Virus record (IMG/VR): IMGVR_UViG_3300027770_000027
Span: 1 to 64,000 of that record
Reading direction: 5' to 3' (one strand)
DNA: 64,000 nucleotides
From: a virus
Position 1 is the first letter of the stretch. Each line of letters begins with the position of its first letter. Position numbers and translations under genes: made by a program. The notes under the pieces are model-generated. The model searched no databases. It was not told the origin of the DNA and saw only the letters and a program-made list of their open reading frames with translations. Shown here piece by piece: positions 1 to 8,604 of the stretch.

Positions 1-542
1 TAAGTACCTATATAAGGTACTTCAGTTAATAAGTCTAAATATTTTGTAGTATATACCCATATTTTAGAATGTTCATCTCGAAGCCTCATTGAGTTACACA
101 CTCCACAAGGAATTCTTGGATCCACGGCAGCAACAGCAGCTGCTATACCCTGACTTTGAATGTTAGATGCAATTGTTTGAAGTTGCTCAGCTGCCTGTCT
201 TTCAGCAGCGGTTTGAGTGCCTATGTTAATCGCAACACGGCCACCAATAGAAGTATATACATCTCTTTGAATTTTAACAATTTTATCACCCAATACGGAT
301 TCAAAATAATTCTTATTAGCATTGATGGAAGTATCTGAAGGAGATTCCATTCGAATGGTTCCGCCAGCTCCTAACTTGAGATAAGAACCGTCATTTTGTG
401 ACAATTGAACAGATGAGGTGTCTACTTGGGCATTTGGAGAATTTCCAACATCCTGTTTATTGGTATGAAATCTTAAAGTGCCTGCAGCACCCTTAATTTC
501 ATCTGTTTTTACTGAATTATTTCCTACATTGACATCAGCCAT
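1..542 (-). CDS. virion structural protein, partial (3' end outside window)
   Basis: The open frame starts at an ATG ending at 542 and runs off the left edge, so at least 180 residues are seen and the C-terminus is missing. It begins MADVNVGNNS and is rich in Asn, Thr, Gly and Gln. A later segment (GGRVAINIGTQTAAERQAAE) is followed by a Cys-x-x-Cys pair (PCGVC). I do not recognise a family. It lies just downstream of the hub/lysozyme gene and has its own late promoter, so it is probably a tail tip or other virion protein. The start is fixed by the late octamer 5 nt upstream. Confidence 0.7.
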   Translation of the reverse strand, partial: MADVNVGNNSVKTDEIKGAAGTLRFHTNKQDVGNSPNAQVDTSSVQLSQNDGSYLKLGAGGTIRMESPSDTSINANKNYFESVLGDKIVKIQRDVYTSIGGRVAINIGTQTAAERQAAEQLQTIASNIQSQGIAAAVAAVDPRIPCGVCNSMRLRDEHSKIWVYTTKYLDLLTEVPYIGT

Positions 543-547
543 ACATT

Positions 548-555
548 TATTTATC
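548..555 (-). promoter_or_regulatory. late promoter GATAAATA
   Basis: T4-late-like octamer 5 nt before the ATG at 542; no Shine-Dalgarno between them. Confidence 0.7.
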
Positions 556-578
556 GAATATTAAAAATTTATACTTTA

Positions 579-2387
579 CTAAAGACCTACATTTTTGCTT
601 AAAACTTTTTGAGAAGCCAGGAAGGCTTCTTCATTTGTTAATGGGTTTGAAGCTATAGACGTATAATAATCCACCAACACTTGTTTTGAAGGATCCGTGG
701 CCGCTTGTTGTTTTGTAGTGACAATTAAATTACTCAATTCTTTAGAAGTAATAATATCTGGAGCATAATCTCCCTTGCTACCAGGGGTTAGTGCCGCATA
801 TACCAAATTACCATCCACATCCACTGCCCTGGCAGTTTGATTTTTAGCACCATCCCATGATTTTAAATTTGCCATAACCTTATCCGGTGACATGGGAATT
901 AAGGCTGACACCAAATTAGAAGATTTGGAAAGTTCATCAGTAACAGCTGCCGAACTACCAATCGCAGGAACTTCGCCCGGTGATGTGTTACTAACTGAGG
1001 TGTCCGTTGTTTGTCCATTATTTTGAGTAATTGTCGCACCAGAAGAGGGAGAGGTAGGAGAAGTGCTTCCTTGATTAGGAGCATTTTGAGAAGCAACCGG
1101 ACCCGGAGTTCCTACAGGAACTTGAACATTTCCTTGATCAGTTCTACCCGCCGCCCCTGGTTCCGCTACTGCTGCAAAATATACTGGTCTCTGAGGATCT
1201 CCTCCCAAGAAAAATACATAAACCATATTACCCGGAGACGGTGTAGAATTTACACCATGTGGAGTTCTCATGTCATGGGGAGCCGCCGGAGATGTGGTGT
1301 CTATTGCGTGAGATTTATCGTGAGATAAAGCAGTATTGCCTCCAGCTGTAGTGGCCGGACCACTATTAGAAGAAGATCCCTTAGTAGCGGTGCTCATGCT
1401 GCTAGGATCTCTTTGTCCCGCTAAAGCATTTAGGGTATTAGCAGCATATCCTCGGCTCATTCCAAGGCGACTATTTCCAGTACCAGCTTGAATTACATTA
1501 TTACCAGGTTTAGCCATCATGGCTTCACAATATGCTAAATTTATTCTAGCAGATGTAACCGGGTCTCTTAGTTCTTCTGGAGAATAAACTCGGGCTTCTA
1601 CTCCATATCTAGCAAAAATAGTTGGATAAGCCTTTCCAAAATCTCGTGCGGTGTAGGGCGATAAACTATAAGGGCCGTATGATCCACCAGGGTCATTTAA
1701 ATTTTGTGCCTCTGGTCCATAAAGTTGATTACCAGTTTCATAATATGGCACTTTGCCCATAAATTTAGCCCAAGATTCTGGAGTATTATCCAGCCCAAAT
1801 CTCTCAGCATCTCTTGGAAGGTTATTGGTTAATCCCGAACCACATTCTTTAATAATTTGAAGATTTAAATCAACCATGTCCTGTGTTTGAACCACCTTTG
1901 TTGGTTGTTTATTATAAGTACCATCTGATACAGTGGGCTGTAGATACCCAGAGTTGCCCTTCACCTTGCCATTAGTATCTGCTGTGTTATTTTCTGGATT
2001 AGGATTACCTGCAGAGGGGTTTACAACAGAAGTTGGTTGGCCGTTGCGTAAGTCTTTATTTGCGACATTGGTAACTGTAGGGGCCCCAGTAGATGCTATC
2101 CGAGTACTTCCAGTTGCTGGATCTGAATAACTAGTTCCACCGCCCACTCCAAAATTTTGATTAGCACTTTCAGCCCATGGCAATAGTTTTTTAAGTCTTT
2201 CTAACACCGCTCCTTCTATGCTAGACAGGTCTCCCTGTCGAATACTGATATTAGAACCCTTTTCATTCCAACCTGTAAAAAGTGTTGTAGACAAATAAGG
2301 CACAAAAACTTGTACACGACCACGCGATTCTGGGTCGTTGCTATTAACAATTATACCTATATGGTTTCCGTATACTGGTTCACTCAT
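579..2387 (-). CDS. gp5-like baseplate hub with inserted lytic domain
   Basis: 602 residues. The N-terminus (GIIVNSNDPESRGRVQVFVP, LLPWAE) and a later segment at about 365-400 (PHGVNSTPSPGNMVYVFFLGGDPQRPVYFA) are the two halves of the gp5 OB-fold. Between them, at about 180-300, lies a transglycosylase-like domain (YYETGNQLYG, GSYGPYSLSP, DPVTSARINLAYCEAMM) in which the Glu of YYETG is the likely catalytic residue. Low-complexity Ser/Thr/Pro/Asn linkers flank the domains. In T4, gp5 forms the needle below gp27 and cuts peptidoglycan during injection. The gene overlaps the next upstream gene by 4 nt. The hub assignment is firm; the lytic fold is inferred from motif spacing. Confidence 0.8.
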   Translation of the reverse strand: MSEPVYGNHIGIIVNSNDPESRGRVQVFVPYLSTTLFTGWNEKGSNISIRQGDLSSIEGAVLERLKKLLPWAESANQNFGVGGGTSYSDPATGSTRIASTGAPTVTNVANKDLRNGQPTSVVNPSAGNPNPENNTADTNGKVKGNSGYLQPTVSDGTYNKQPTKVVQTQDMVDLNLQIIKECGSGLTNNLPRDAERFGLDNTPESWAKFMGKVPYYETGNQLYGPEAQNLNDPGGSYGPYSLSPYTARDFGKAYPTIFARYGVEARVYSPEELRDPVTSARINLAYCEAMMAKPGNNVIQAGTGNSRLGMSRGYAANTLNALAGQRDPSSMSTATKGSSSNSGPATTAGGNTALSHDKSHAIDTTSPAAPHDMRTPHGVNSTPSPGNMVYVFFLGGDPQRPVYFAAVAEPGAAGRTDQGNVQVPVGTPGPVASQNAPNQGSTSPTSPSSGATITQNNGQTTDTSVSNTSPGEVPAIGSSAAVTDELSKSSNLVSALIPMSPDKVMANLKSWDGAKNQTARAVDVDGNLVYAALTPGSKGDYAPDIITSKELSNLIVTTKQQAATDPSKQVLVDYYTSIASNPLTNEEAFLASQKVLSKNVGL

Positions 2388-3817
2388 AAAGCTGGAGAAT
2401 ATATAGGTCTCTGAGGCAACATGGTATTTCTCAAATCATTTAATAACGCCGCCGCGTTTGCGCCACTAACACCACCCTTACTCACCATGTCTCCATAATA
2501 GACACTCTTATTTAAATCAAATACATTCTTAAAAGAGTTAACAGATCCTTGTATGGTCATGCTAGGTAACCCATTATGGTCATATGTGGCATTCCTGAAA
2601 GGACTACTAGAATTTAACAACCTATACATTAAAGGACTATTCAATTCTTTTGGTAACCAAGACAACGAACCCTTCACCAGTCCGGGGCCCGTCCGAGTCC
2701 AACTAGATTTTGAACTTATAGGTCCGTTACCGAATGTTTGTAATACTGTATTCAAATCTCCCAATTGAGCCCCTAGACCATATCTTTGAACGATAGCGTT
2801 TGCTATACTCAATCCTCTATTTTGACTAATTTTTCCAAAATTAAAACCCTTTAATAGATAACCCAAATAATGTTCTGGAATAGAACCTATACTCTTGATA
2901 AAAGCATTAAGTTTAGCAGCTTCTTTTGGGAAAAAGGTTCCTAATGTAGCACTGCCGGAGGAAAGGGTATTTGCTGTATCCATGATTTGAGCTCCGGTAT
3001 TAATCACAGTTTGTACAGAATTTAAAACTTTAAACAGACTATCAGAGCCACCAAAAATAGAAGCAAAAAAGGAAACATCATCTAAAATACTTTGTATCAT
3101 TTGAAAAATCATACAAATGATGGCAAGCCACATCATAACTCGAGGCCCTAAGAATTTATTCAAGAGAATTTGAGTCACCGTACCAACTATTTGATCTATC
3201 AGCAATTGCATACTCTGGAGTAACATAGAAACTCCTTTAAATATGTCGTTTATTGCTTCATAAAAACTTTGTACTGTACCAGTTATTGTGTGAATTGCTT
3301 CTGAAAATGCCCCCATTGCTCCGGTGGTGACTTTACTTAGATAACTATTTGCAAAAATATTTTCGGTATATTTTGTTAATTTAGAAAGCATGTTTGGCAC
3401 AAAAGTATTTGCCATATCTTGACACCCAGGAGGCAAACACACCTGTGGACCAGACACCCCATCAAAGTGTAACAATCCAGATAATCTACTGATCAAGCCT
3501 AGACGACCAACATCAAGAAAATGTTGTGCCTGTCCTAAAGTTGAATTGATAGTTTTCTTTAATAAATTACAAGCTTTTAAAATACCCCCATCTTTATCTA
3601 CAAAATCTTTATAAAAACTTTCAGATATTGTACACCCCGGAAAATGTGCAGTTATGGTAAAGGTATTTCCCAACGCCTCATGTCCTTTATTTAAAATAAA
3701 CAATGAAGCTGCATATTTATTAATATCACCATTACATCCTACATTTCTCAAGAGAATTAATTCATGACTCTTGAGACCAGAATTGTCTTCATAAAATTTG
3801 AAATTAAAATCTCCCAT
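2384..3817 (-). CDS. unknown virion protein of the baseplate block
   Basis: 477 residues, family not recognised. The N-terminal half is soluble with several Cys. At about residues 160-300 there are long amphipathic and hydrophobic stretches (for example VMMWLAIICMIFQMIQ) that could be membrane-active or a coiled core. It lies between the hub genes and shares 4 nt with the gp5-like gene, so translational coupling and a role in the tail tip or injection are plausible. A late promoter 6 nt upstream sets the start. Confidence 0.6.
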   Translation of the reverse strand: MGDFNFKFYEDNSGLKSHELILLRNVGCNGDINKYAASLFILNKGHEALGNTFTITAHFPGCTISESFYKDFVDKDGGILKACNLLKKTINSTLGQAQHFLDVGRLGLISRLSGLLHFDGVSGPQVCLPPGCQDMANTFVPNMLSKLTKYTENIFANSYLSKVTTGAMGAFSEAIHTITGTVQSFYEAINDIFKGVSMLLQSMQLLIDQIVGTVTQILLNKFLGPRVMMWLAIICMIFQMIQSILDDVSFFASIFGGSDSLFKVLNSVQTVINTGAQIMDTANTLSSGSATLGTFFPKEAAKLNAFIKSIGSIPEHYLGYLLKGFNFGKISQNRGLSIANAIVQRYGLGAQLGDLNTVLQTFGNGPISSKSSWTRTGPGLVKGSLSWLPKELNSPLMYRLLNSSSPFRNATYDHNGLPSMTIQGSVNSFKNVFDLNKSVYYGDMVSKGGVSGANAAALLNDLRNTMLPQRPIYSPAL

Positions 3818-3823
3818 ATAAAA

Positions 3824-3831
3824 TATTTACC
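3824..3831 (-). promoter_or_regulatory. late promoter GGTAAATA
   Basis: Late octamer 6 nt before the ATG at 3817; it overlaps the stop of the upstream gene. Confidence 0.6.
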
Positions 3832-4132
3832 ACTTTCTTTCCGGACACTTTTCAACTTTTAATTTAGTTTTTATCTCCATATAACAGCCACATTTCTTAC
3901 AACGGTTGTTATTTTTTTCAAAAAAATCACATTTTTGACATATAGCCAATCGAGCATCTGCTACAGATGCTTCTACCATAATTCCATTTCCACTAATAAC
4001 TTGCTGTAAATTTTGACTAATACTGGAAACCGCATTTTTAATTACTTGAGAAGTAGATGGGTAGGAAACTGGAGCAGCTGGAATTTTATCTCGTATTTCT
4101 TCTAAATGTTTCTTTAGTTGTTCTCGAGTCAT
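3827..4132 (-). CDS. small zinc-binding protein of the tail block
   Basis: 101 residues. The C-terminal third carries four Cys as CQKC and CKKCGC, followed by a KTKLK..KCP segment. This is a zinc-knuckle arrangement common in small T4-like phage proteins whose function is unknown. The N-terminal half is helical and polar. It sits between the gp27-like and hub genes, so it may be a structural or assembly component. The start follows a late octamer at 5 nt. Confidence 0.7.
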   Translation of the reverse strand: MTREQLKKHLEEIRDKIPAAPVSYPSTSQVIKNAVSSISQNLQQVISGNGIMVEASVADARLAICQKCDFFEKNNNRCKKCGCYMEIKTKLKVEKCPERKW

Positions 4133-4137
4133 AACAC

Positions 4138-4145
4138 TATTTAAT
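4138..4145 (-). promoter_or_regulatory. late promoter ATTAAATA
   Basis: Late octamer 5 nt before the ATG at 4132; it overlaps the preceding stop codon. Confidence 0.55.
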
Positions 4146-5745
4146 AGGCATTGTCGGTTTTACCATATATTGCAGAGAATGCATCTATTTTTGATGCAAC
4201 TATATCATTAATATATCCACCTTTTGTAAAAAAGTGTGTTATTTTAGTAATAATCCATTGGCCTAAAAATCGATCATCAAACGGATTTTGATCACCGCCG
4301 GCTGATGGTCTGTCTATATAAATAATTTTGCCAGGAGCCCTAAAAGTTAATCCAGGAACTTGAAATGCAATAGATTCACCTAGGAATATTAAATCTTTTA
4401 ACATATTCAATCCTGTATGATCCTTCAAATAAAATCTTTGAGGCAAGAATACATTACGAGTTGCTGCTCCAGATGCCTTTGTTTTATTAATATTCATTAA
4501 TATTTTATCTTGACTTTTATCGGGAGAATCTTTAAAATTATATAAACCCATTGCAGCCACTTTTTTAGTTTTTTCTAACACTTCTTTTAAGGTGTTATCT
4601 TTAAAGTGTATATTATACGTACCTGTAGAATGGTCATAGTTAAAAACCGGAGCGTTAACCATACGATGCTCATCTAAAGCTATCATAGGAGAATGTTGAT
4701 AATTTTTAATTATAGATGCCAGTGGAGATGTAAAGTTTTTAAGAGGATTATCAGAACCAGTTGTAAAATAACTTCTCTCTATATGTGGGGGAGAGTTAGA
4801 GTTACCACCTTCTTCTAATAATAATTTTTCTATTTGATTTTTTTCAGAATCTTTAATAAAAGATGACAATGAAACAAATTGCCAAGCTTTGGTTTTTATA
4901 GTTCTACCATAATCTAAAATAAGAGGACAATTATCTGCAGATTTGGAATTATTGACAATATATTGCATATCATCAATGACATTGGTATTTCCTGGAGATG
5001 TGTAGTAAATTGCTGATTCATTCTTAGGGGCTCCAGTATCCCAATTATTGGTATCTATTTTTGAAAGTGGTATATTTGGCTTATCAATGGATCCTTGTTC
5101 GTCATATGTTACACACAATTGAGCGGACTCACTCCCCATTTTTCCAGCTGCCTCTAAAAGAGACTTTAAGGCAGCTGGTCCTGTCATTGCTTTTTCAAAA
5201 TCTGTACCTCCTTGAGAAGAATCCATTCCAGTACTCCATTCAACCCTTCTTTCCTCTAAGACCTGTTTTTTAACATCTTTGAAATAATAGGCCCTCATTT
5301 TTTTGGCTGGATCATCTGTAATATCTTGTATATCATAAATTACAAAATCAAAAGACATGCTCCAGGGATCAAGTTTTTCAACCTGATTAGAGGTGGGCTC
5401 TTCTTGAGTGTATGGATAAATTTTAATACTAATTAAATTACGCCCGTCTGATCTCATTACATAAGGGGCTTTTATATCTAAAGATTTTTTACCATCAGAA
5501 CCGGCAGCAGAACTAAAGGCGGAAGCTCCTCTTTCTATAGCTTCACCCCAGTTTTCAATTACAATATAACCTTCTGTAGACCAATCATATAAAGTTTCTT
5601 CTATGGAAAGTTGATCAATAAACATGCACGGAACTGGCCATGGTTGGTAATTTGGAAGCATATTATACATCCAAACTTCAACCCAAAAATAATCAGCACC
5701 GATTTGATTTATAAACCGTTCTTTATTGATTACCGAGTTTGTCAT
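4141..5745 (-). CDS. baseplate hub protein, gp27-like
   Basis: 534 residues. The last ~110 residues (LIFLGESIAFQVPGLTFRAP, GKIIYIDRPSAGG, FLGQWIITKITHFFTKGGY) follow the pattern of the C-terminal domain of gp27/gp44-type hubs: a beta module, a proline-glycine loop, then a 'G.w.Ittv.H.f..g.Y' strand pair. The N-terminal ~150 residues are beta-rich (WVEVWMYNMLPNYQPWPVP). Such hubs form a trimeric ring joining tube and gp5 needle. Position next to the gp5-like gene supports this. The start is 1 nt from the upstream stop. Confidence 0.65.
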   Translation of the reverse strand: MTNSVINKERFINQIGADYFWVEVWMYNMLPNYQPWPVPCMFIDQLSIEETLYDWSTEGYIVIENWGEAIERGASAFSSAAGSDGKKSLDIKAPYVMRSDGRNLISIKIYPYTQEEPTSNQVEKLDPWSMSFDFVIYDIQDITDDPAKKMRAYYFKDVKKQVLEERRVEWSTGMDSSQGGTDFEKAMTGPAALKSLLEAAGKMGSESAQLCVTYDEQGSIDKPNIPLSKIDTNNWDTGAPKNESAIYYTSPGNTNVIDDMQYIVNNSKSADNCPLILDYGRTIKTKAWQFVSLSSFIKDSEKNQIEKLLLEEGGNSNSPPHIERSYFTTGSDNPLKNFTSPLASIIKNYQHSPMIALDEHRMVNAPVFNYDHSTGTYNIHFKDNTLKEVLEKTKKVAAMGLYNFKDSPDKSQDKILMNINKTKASGAATRNVFLPQRFYLKDHTGLNMLKDLIFLGESIAFQVPGLTFRAPGKIIYIDRPSAGGDQNPFDDRFLGQWIITKITHFFTKGGYINDIVASKIDAFSAIYGKTDNAY

Positions 5746-5746
5746 A

Positions 5747-6349
5747 TTATTGAGAAATAGAACTTACATTGTTTAATAATTGTGGAGTCATTTGATTATA
5801 TGCAAACGATACAGTTGATGTTAAAATGTTTTCATCTTGATGGGTAAAATTTATTTCAGATAATCCAGTTATAAAAGCATCTTTATATTTAAATGCCATT
5901 ATATTATTATTATATTCGTCTAAAGCATATAAAACAAAATCACAAACATAATCTGTAAATGGAATATTGGTAATATAATCTTTATCTTCAAACGGAGATG
6001 GTCTGCTTATCATGTCTGTGTGGCCGGTGGAGGAATCATTAAAAAGATTCAACCAATTCCAAAGTATCCAATAATTTTGATATCCGTTGTCAATTACGAG
6101 TTTTAAATCCAAAGGTGGCCACGGTCCTCTAGTGTTGCTAGAAGTATTATAACTTTGTCCACCAAATGGCAAATTTATAGGAGCAATCTTCATAGCAGGT
6201 ACTGGCGAACCAAAGACTGTAAATTGAATAGTGTTTGGGTTTTTTGCAGTCTTTAAAATGGGATCTAAAGTTTTCTTCAATGCCAATGGAATATCCATTA
6301 ACAAATTAAATTTGTCTATCCTAGCTTGATTTAATACGCTTTGATTCAT
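5747..6349 (-). CDS. tail-tube-fold protein (gp54/gp48-type candidate)
   Basis: 200 residues. A beta-rich body with PVPAMKIAPINLPFGGQSY, a YWILWNWLNLFND helix and a C-terminal strand pattern (FITGLSEINFTHQDENILTSTVSFAYNQM) matches the layout of gp19-fold tube proteins: loop, conserved helix, then an antiparallel hairpin. It is the third such protein in the block, so it may be a tube initiator or a baseplate tube layer rather than the main tube. This is inferred from fold-like pattern, not from a close family match. Confidence 0.5.
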   Translation of the reverse strand: MNQSVLNQARIDKFNLLMDIPLALKKTLDPILKTAKNPNTIQFTVFGSPVPAMKIAPINLPFGGQSYNTSSNTRGPWPPLDLKLVIDNGYQNYWILWNWLNLFNDSSTGHTDMISRPSPFEDKDYITNIPFTDYVCDFVLYALDEYNNNIMAFKYKDAFITGLSEINFTHQDENILTSTVSFAYNQMTPQLLNNVSSISQ

Positions 6350-6353
6350 ATAT

Positions 6354-8231
6354 TTAAAATAATACTATAGGTGAATATTCTTCCTTATACATTGATTCTA
6401 GTTCCTCTGTCGTCAATTCTTTTTGAACTTCTGGAGGAGTTCCTCCAAAGGCTTGTGTGTGAAGCCACATCCATAAATCTTTTGCATCATCTCCATAAGG
6501 ATCCCTTTGAGCGGGTTTAGGATTTATCATGGCGGGTATCACATTGATGTGACGATTCCTGTATAATTTACCCATCTGACCAACAATTAAAGGACTTTGT
6601 TTTAATAGCTCTGAATTATCATTAATAGCTCTTATTACTTTAGGTCTTCCTTGATCATCTATTTCTAAAACACTAAAATAATTTTGAACTAGATTGGGTA
6701 TTAAAATAAATAAAGCCCAAATACTGGACATGACTCTATCATCTAAATCTTTATCTGTTCGTTTACTATACATTTGATTAGGCAATCTTACAAACGTATG
6801 CAATTCTTGTACAGTTTCTGCATTATTAAATTTTACAGCCTTTAAACTATTGCACCAATATCTAAAATTACTAACTCCATGATATTTCGTAGTGGTATGA
6901 GCATGTACTCCTTTACGATTTCCAGTGTTATAATGAACACTATTTCCTTCTTGAGCATATGTTACTATATTTTCATAATTGTGAGTATGATACAGCACAT
7001 CCAAAACTTGCATTCCATAATTATTATTTTCAACAAGCACTGGACATCTGCCCCAATCATTTAATAATCCTAAAAGTCGAGTCCCAAAATGATAAGGACT
7101 GATATCTTTTGAAGCAAATGTAGCCACTTGTTCTATTTGTTGCAGATCTGTAATATCAAATACCTGTGCAACAGTATTAGATCTACCTATACCTTCCCCA
7201 ACATCAACACCCATTACATATTGTTTACCGGGTTCTGGTAATTTATAAACTAAATATCGACCCTCTTCAAATGCTAATATAGGTTCTGGACAATTTTTAA
7301 GCTGCTCTAATAGTTCTGGATCTATAACAGTTCTACCCGGAACAATAAATTGATTACCAAATTCTTGATCGAAAGATTCTTCCCCCTTGCCCTCTTCTGC
7401 TAAGAGCTCCATGGCATCTTTTTTCCATTTTTCATCCCGGCCAGGAACATCCCACCATTCAACTCGCTCAGAATGCCAAATACTTTCTGGTTTTTGAGCG
7501 TCTCTAAACAATTGATAGAATTTATTATCAACTCCATTCGCAGTACTAATAACTGTAATTTGAGATTTTTTAGATTGAATGATAATTGGAATAGCAGACT
7601 TCCACAATTCATTCATAATTTCTGGAGGACAAAAAGCCATCTCATCAATGAGTAGCAGGTTACTACTACCACCACGAGGTCCCGCTGCTGATGTAGTACT
7701 AATGGTAATAGCGGAACCGTTTGTTAAATTTAAACCATCTTTACGCCAAGATTTAATGGCTGGTTTAAGATAAATGGGTAACATTTCATAAGCAGTTCGG
7801 ATGCGACTAAAAATTTCTTTTGCGGTAGATTCTTTATTAGCAACAATAGTGACTCTTTTATCTGCCTGAAAACAAACCAACCACAAAGCATATATAGTAA
7901 TAGTGGTGGTTTTACCCGACTGACGGCTACTTAATACAACATTAAAACGATTAGCCTTAAATGCCTTTAAAAGTCTTTTTTGATATTTGTATAACTGGAT
8001 TTTTTGTTTTCCATCATCAAGAGTTATGATATAAAAATGCTGTTCAGCAAAGTGTAAAATGCTTTTTATACACAACTTAACTTCTTCCTGCATCGCAGGA
8101 GTCCATTTAAAGGTAGCATTTTTGGTACGAAGAATGTTTTCATTTCCTTGATAATATTTGCCATCTACAAGAATATCATCTGGCTCTAATTCATCCAACG
8201 GAATATCAAGTTCTTCATCGTCATCAGGCAT
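6354..8231 (-). CDS. terminase large subunit, gp17-like
   Basis: 625 residues, close to the usual size of T4-like gp17. The ATPase domain has Walker A SSRQSGKTT at 101-109 and Walker B LLLIDEMAF at 192-200 (catalytic Glu 197). The nuclease domain begins near 340 with YVMGVDVGEG (first metal Asp), followed by LVENNNYG and, near 490, DLDDRVMSS. It drives DNA into the prohead and cuts concatemers. It lies inside the tail block, downstream of the gp53-like gene, unlike T4 where gene 17 sits directly upstream of the sheath gene. A late octamer is 6 nt before the start. Confidence 0.95.
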   Translation of the reverse strand: MPDDDEELDIPLDELEPDDILVDGKYYQGNENILRTKNATFKWTPAMQEEVKLCIKSILHFAEQHFYIITLDDGKQKIQLYKYQKRLLKAFKANRFNVVLSSRQSGKTTTITIYALWLVCFQADKRVTIVANKESTAKEIFSRIRTAYEMLPIYLKPAIKSWRKDGLNLTNGSAITISTTSAAGPRGGSSNLLLIDEMAFCPPEIMNELWKSAIPIIIQSKKSQITVISTANGVDNKFYQLFRDAQKPESIWHSERVEWWDVPGRDEKWKKDAMELLAEEGKGEESFDQEFGNQFIVPGRTVIDPELLEQLKNCPEPILAFEEGRYLVYKLPEPGKQYVMGVDVGEGIGRSNTVAQVFDITDLQQIEQVATFASKDISPYHFGTRLLGLLNDWGRCPVLVENNNYGMQVLDVLYHTHNYENIVTYAQEGNSVHYNTGNRKGVHAHTTTKYHGVSNFRYWCNSLKAVKFNNAETVQELHTFVRLPNQMYSKRTDKDLDDRVMSSIWALFILIPNLVQNYFSVLEIDDQGRPKVIRAINDNSELLKQSPLIVGQMGKLYRNRHINVIPAMINPKPAQRDPYGDDAKDLWMWLHTQAFGGTPPEVQKELTTEELESMYKEEYSPIVLF

Positions 8232-8232
8232 A

Positions 8233-8592
8233 TTACCTATTTAGTTGGTTATGCAATTCCTGCAGTACAATACTTACATATTGTTTGTTTAAAATTTTTA
8301 TAGTAGAACCCGGACGAGGCCTCAAAACTGGATTGTTAATGCTGTTATAGGCACAAACTAACCACCATAAATCCATGATATTATAATGCAAATAGGAAAT
8401 AGACTGCCAAGTATCAGATTCAGAAATTATGTGAGCAGTTTCAACATCTGCACTACCAGACGGAAATATATTTACAGATTTTAAAATATTATAAAATCTT
8501 TCTCCAGTGCGCTCATCTGTATAAATGTTGAAAAAATTTTCATATCTATACAAATTAAGCTGGGGCAGATCTTCAAATTCATTTTGTTTCAT
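8233..8592 (-). CDS. baseplate wedge protein, gp53-like
   Basis: 119 residues. The C-terminal half has the LysM-like pattern of gp53 proteins: SDTWQSISYLHYNIMDLWWLVCAYNSINNP, then a PRPGSTIKIL strand. The N-terminal half (YENFFNIYTDERTGERFYNI) is typical of wedge proteins that start with a tyrosine-rich segment. In T4, gp53 clamps wedges around the hub. An imperfect late octamer (AGTAAATT) lies 6 nt upstream. Confidence 0.7.
   Translation of the reverse strand: MKQNEFEDLPQLNLYRYENFFNIYTDERTGERFYNILKSVNIFPSGSADVETAHIISESDTWQSISYLHYNIMDLWWLVCAYNSINNPVLRPRPGSTIKILNKQYVSIVLQELHNQLNR
8238..8245 (-). promoter_or_regulatory. late promoter ACTAAATA
   Basis: Late octamer 6 nt before the terminase ATG at 8231. 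Confidence 0.65.
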
Positions 8593-8604
8593 ATGACTAA
8601 TTTA

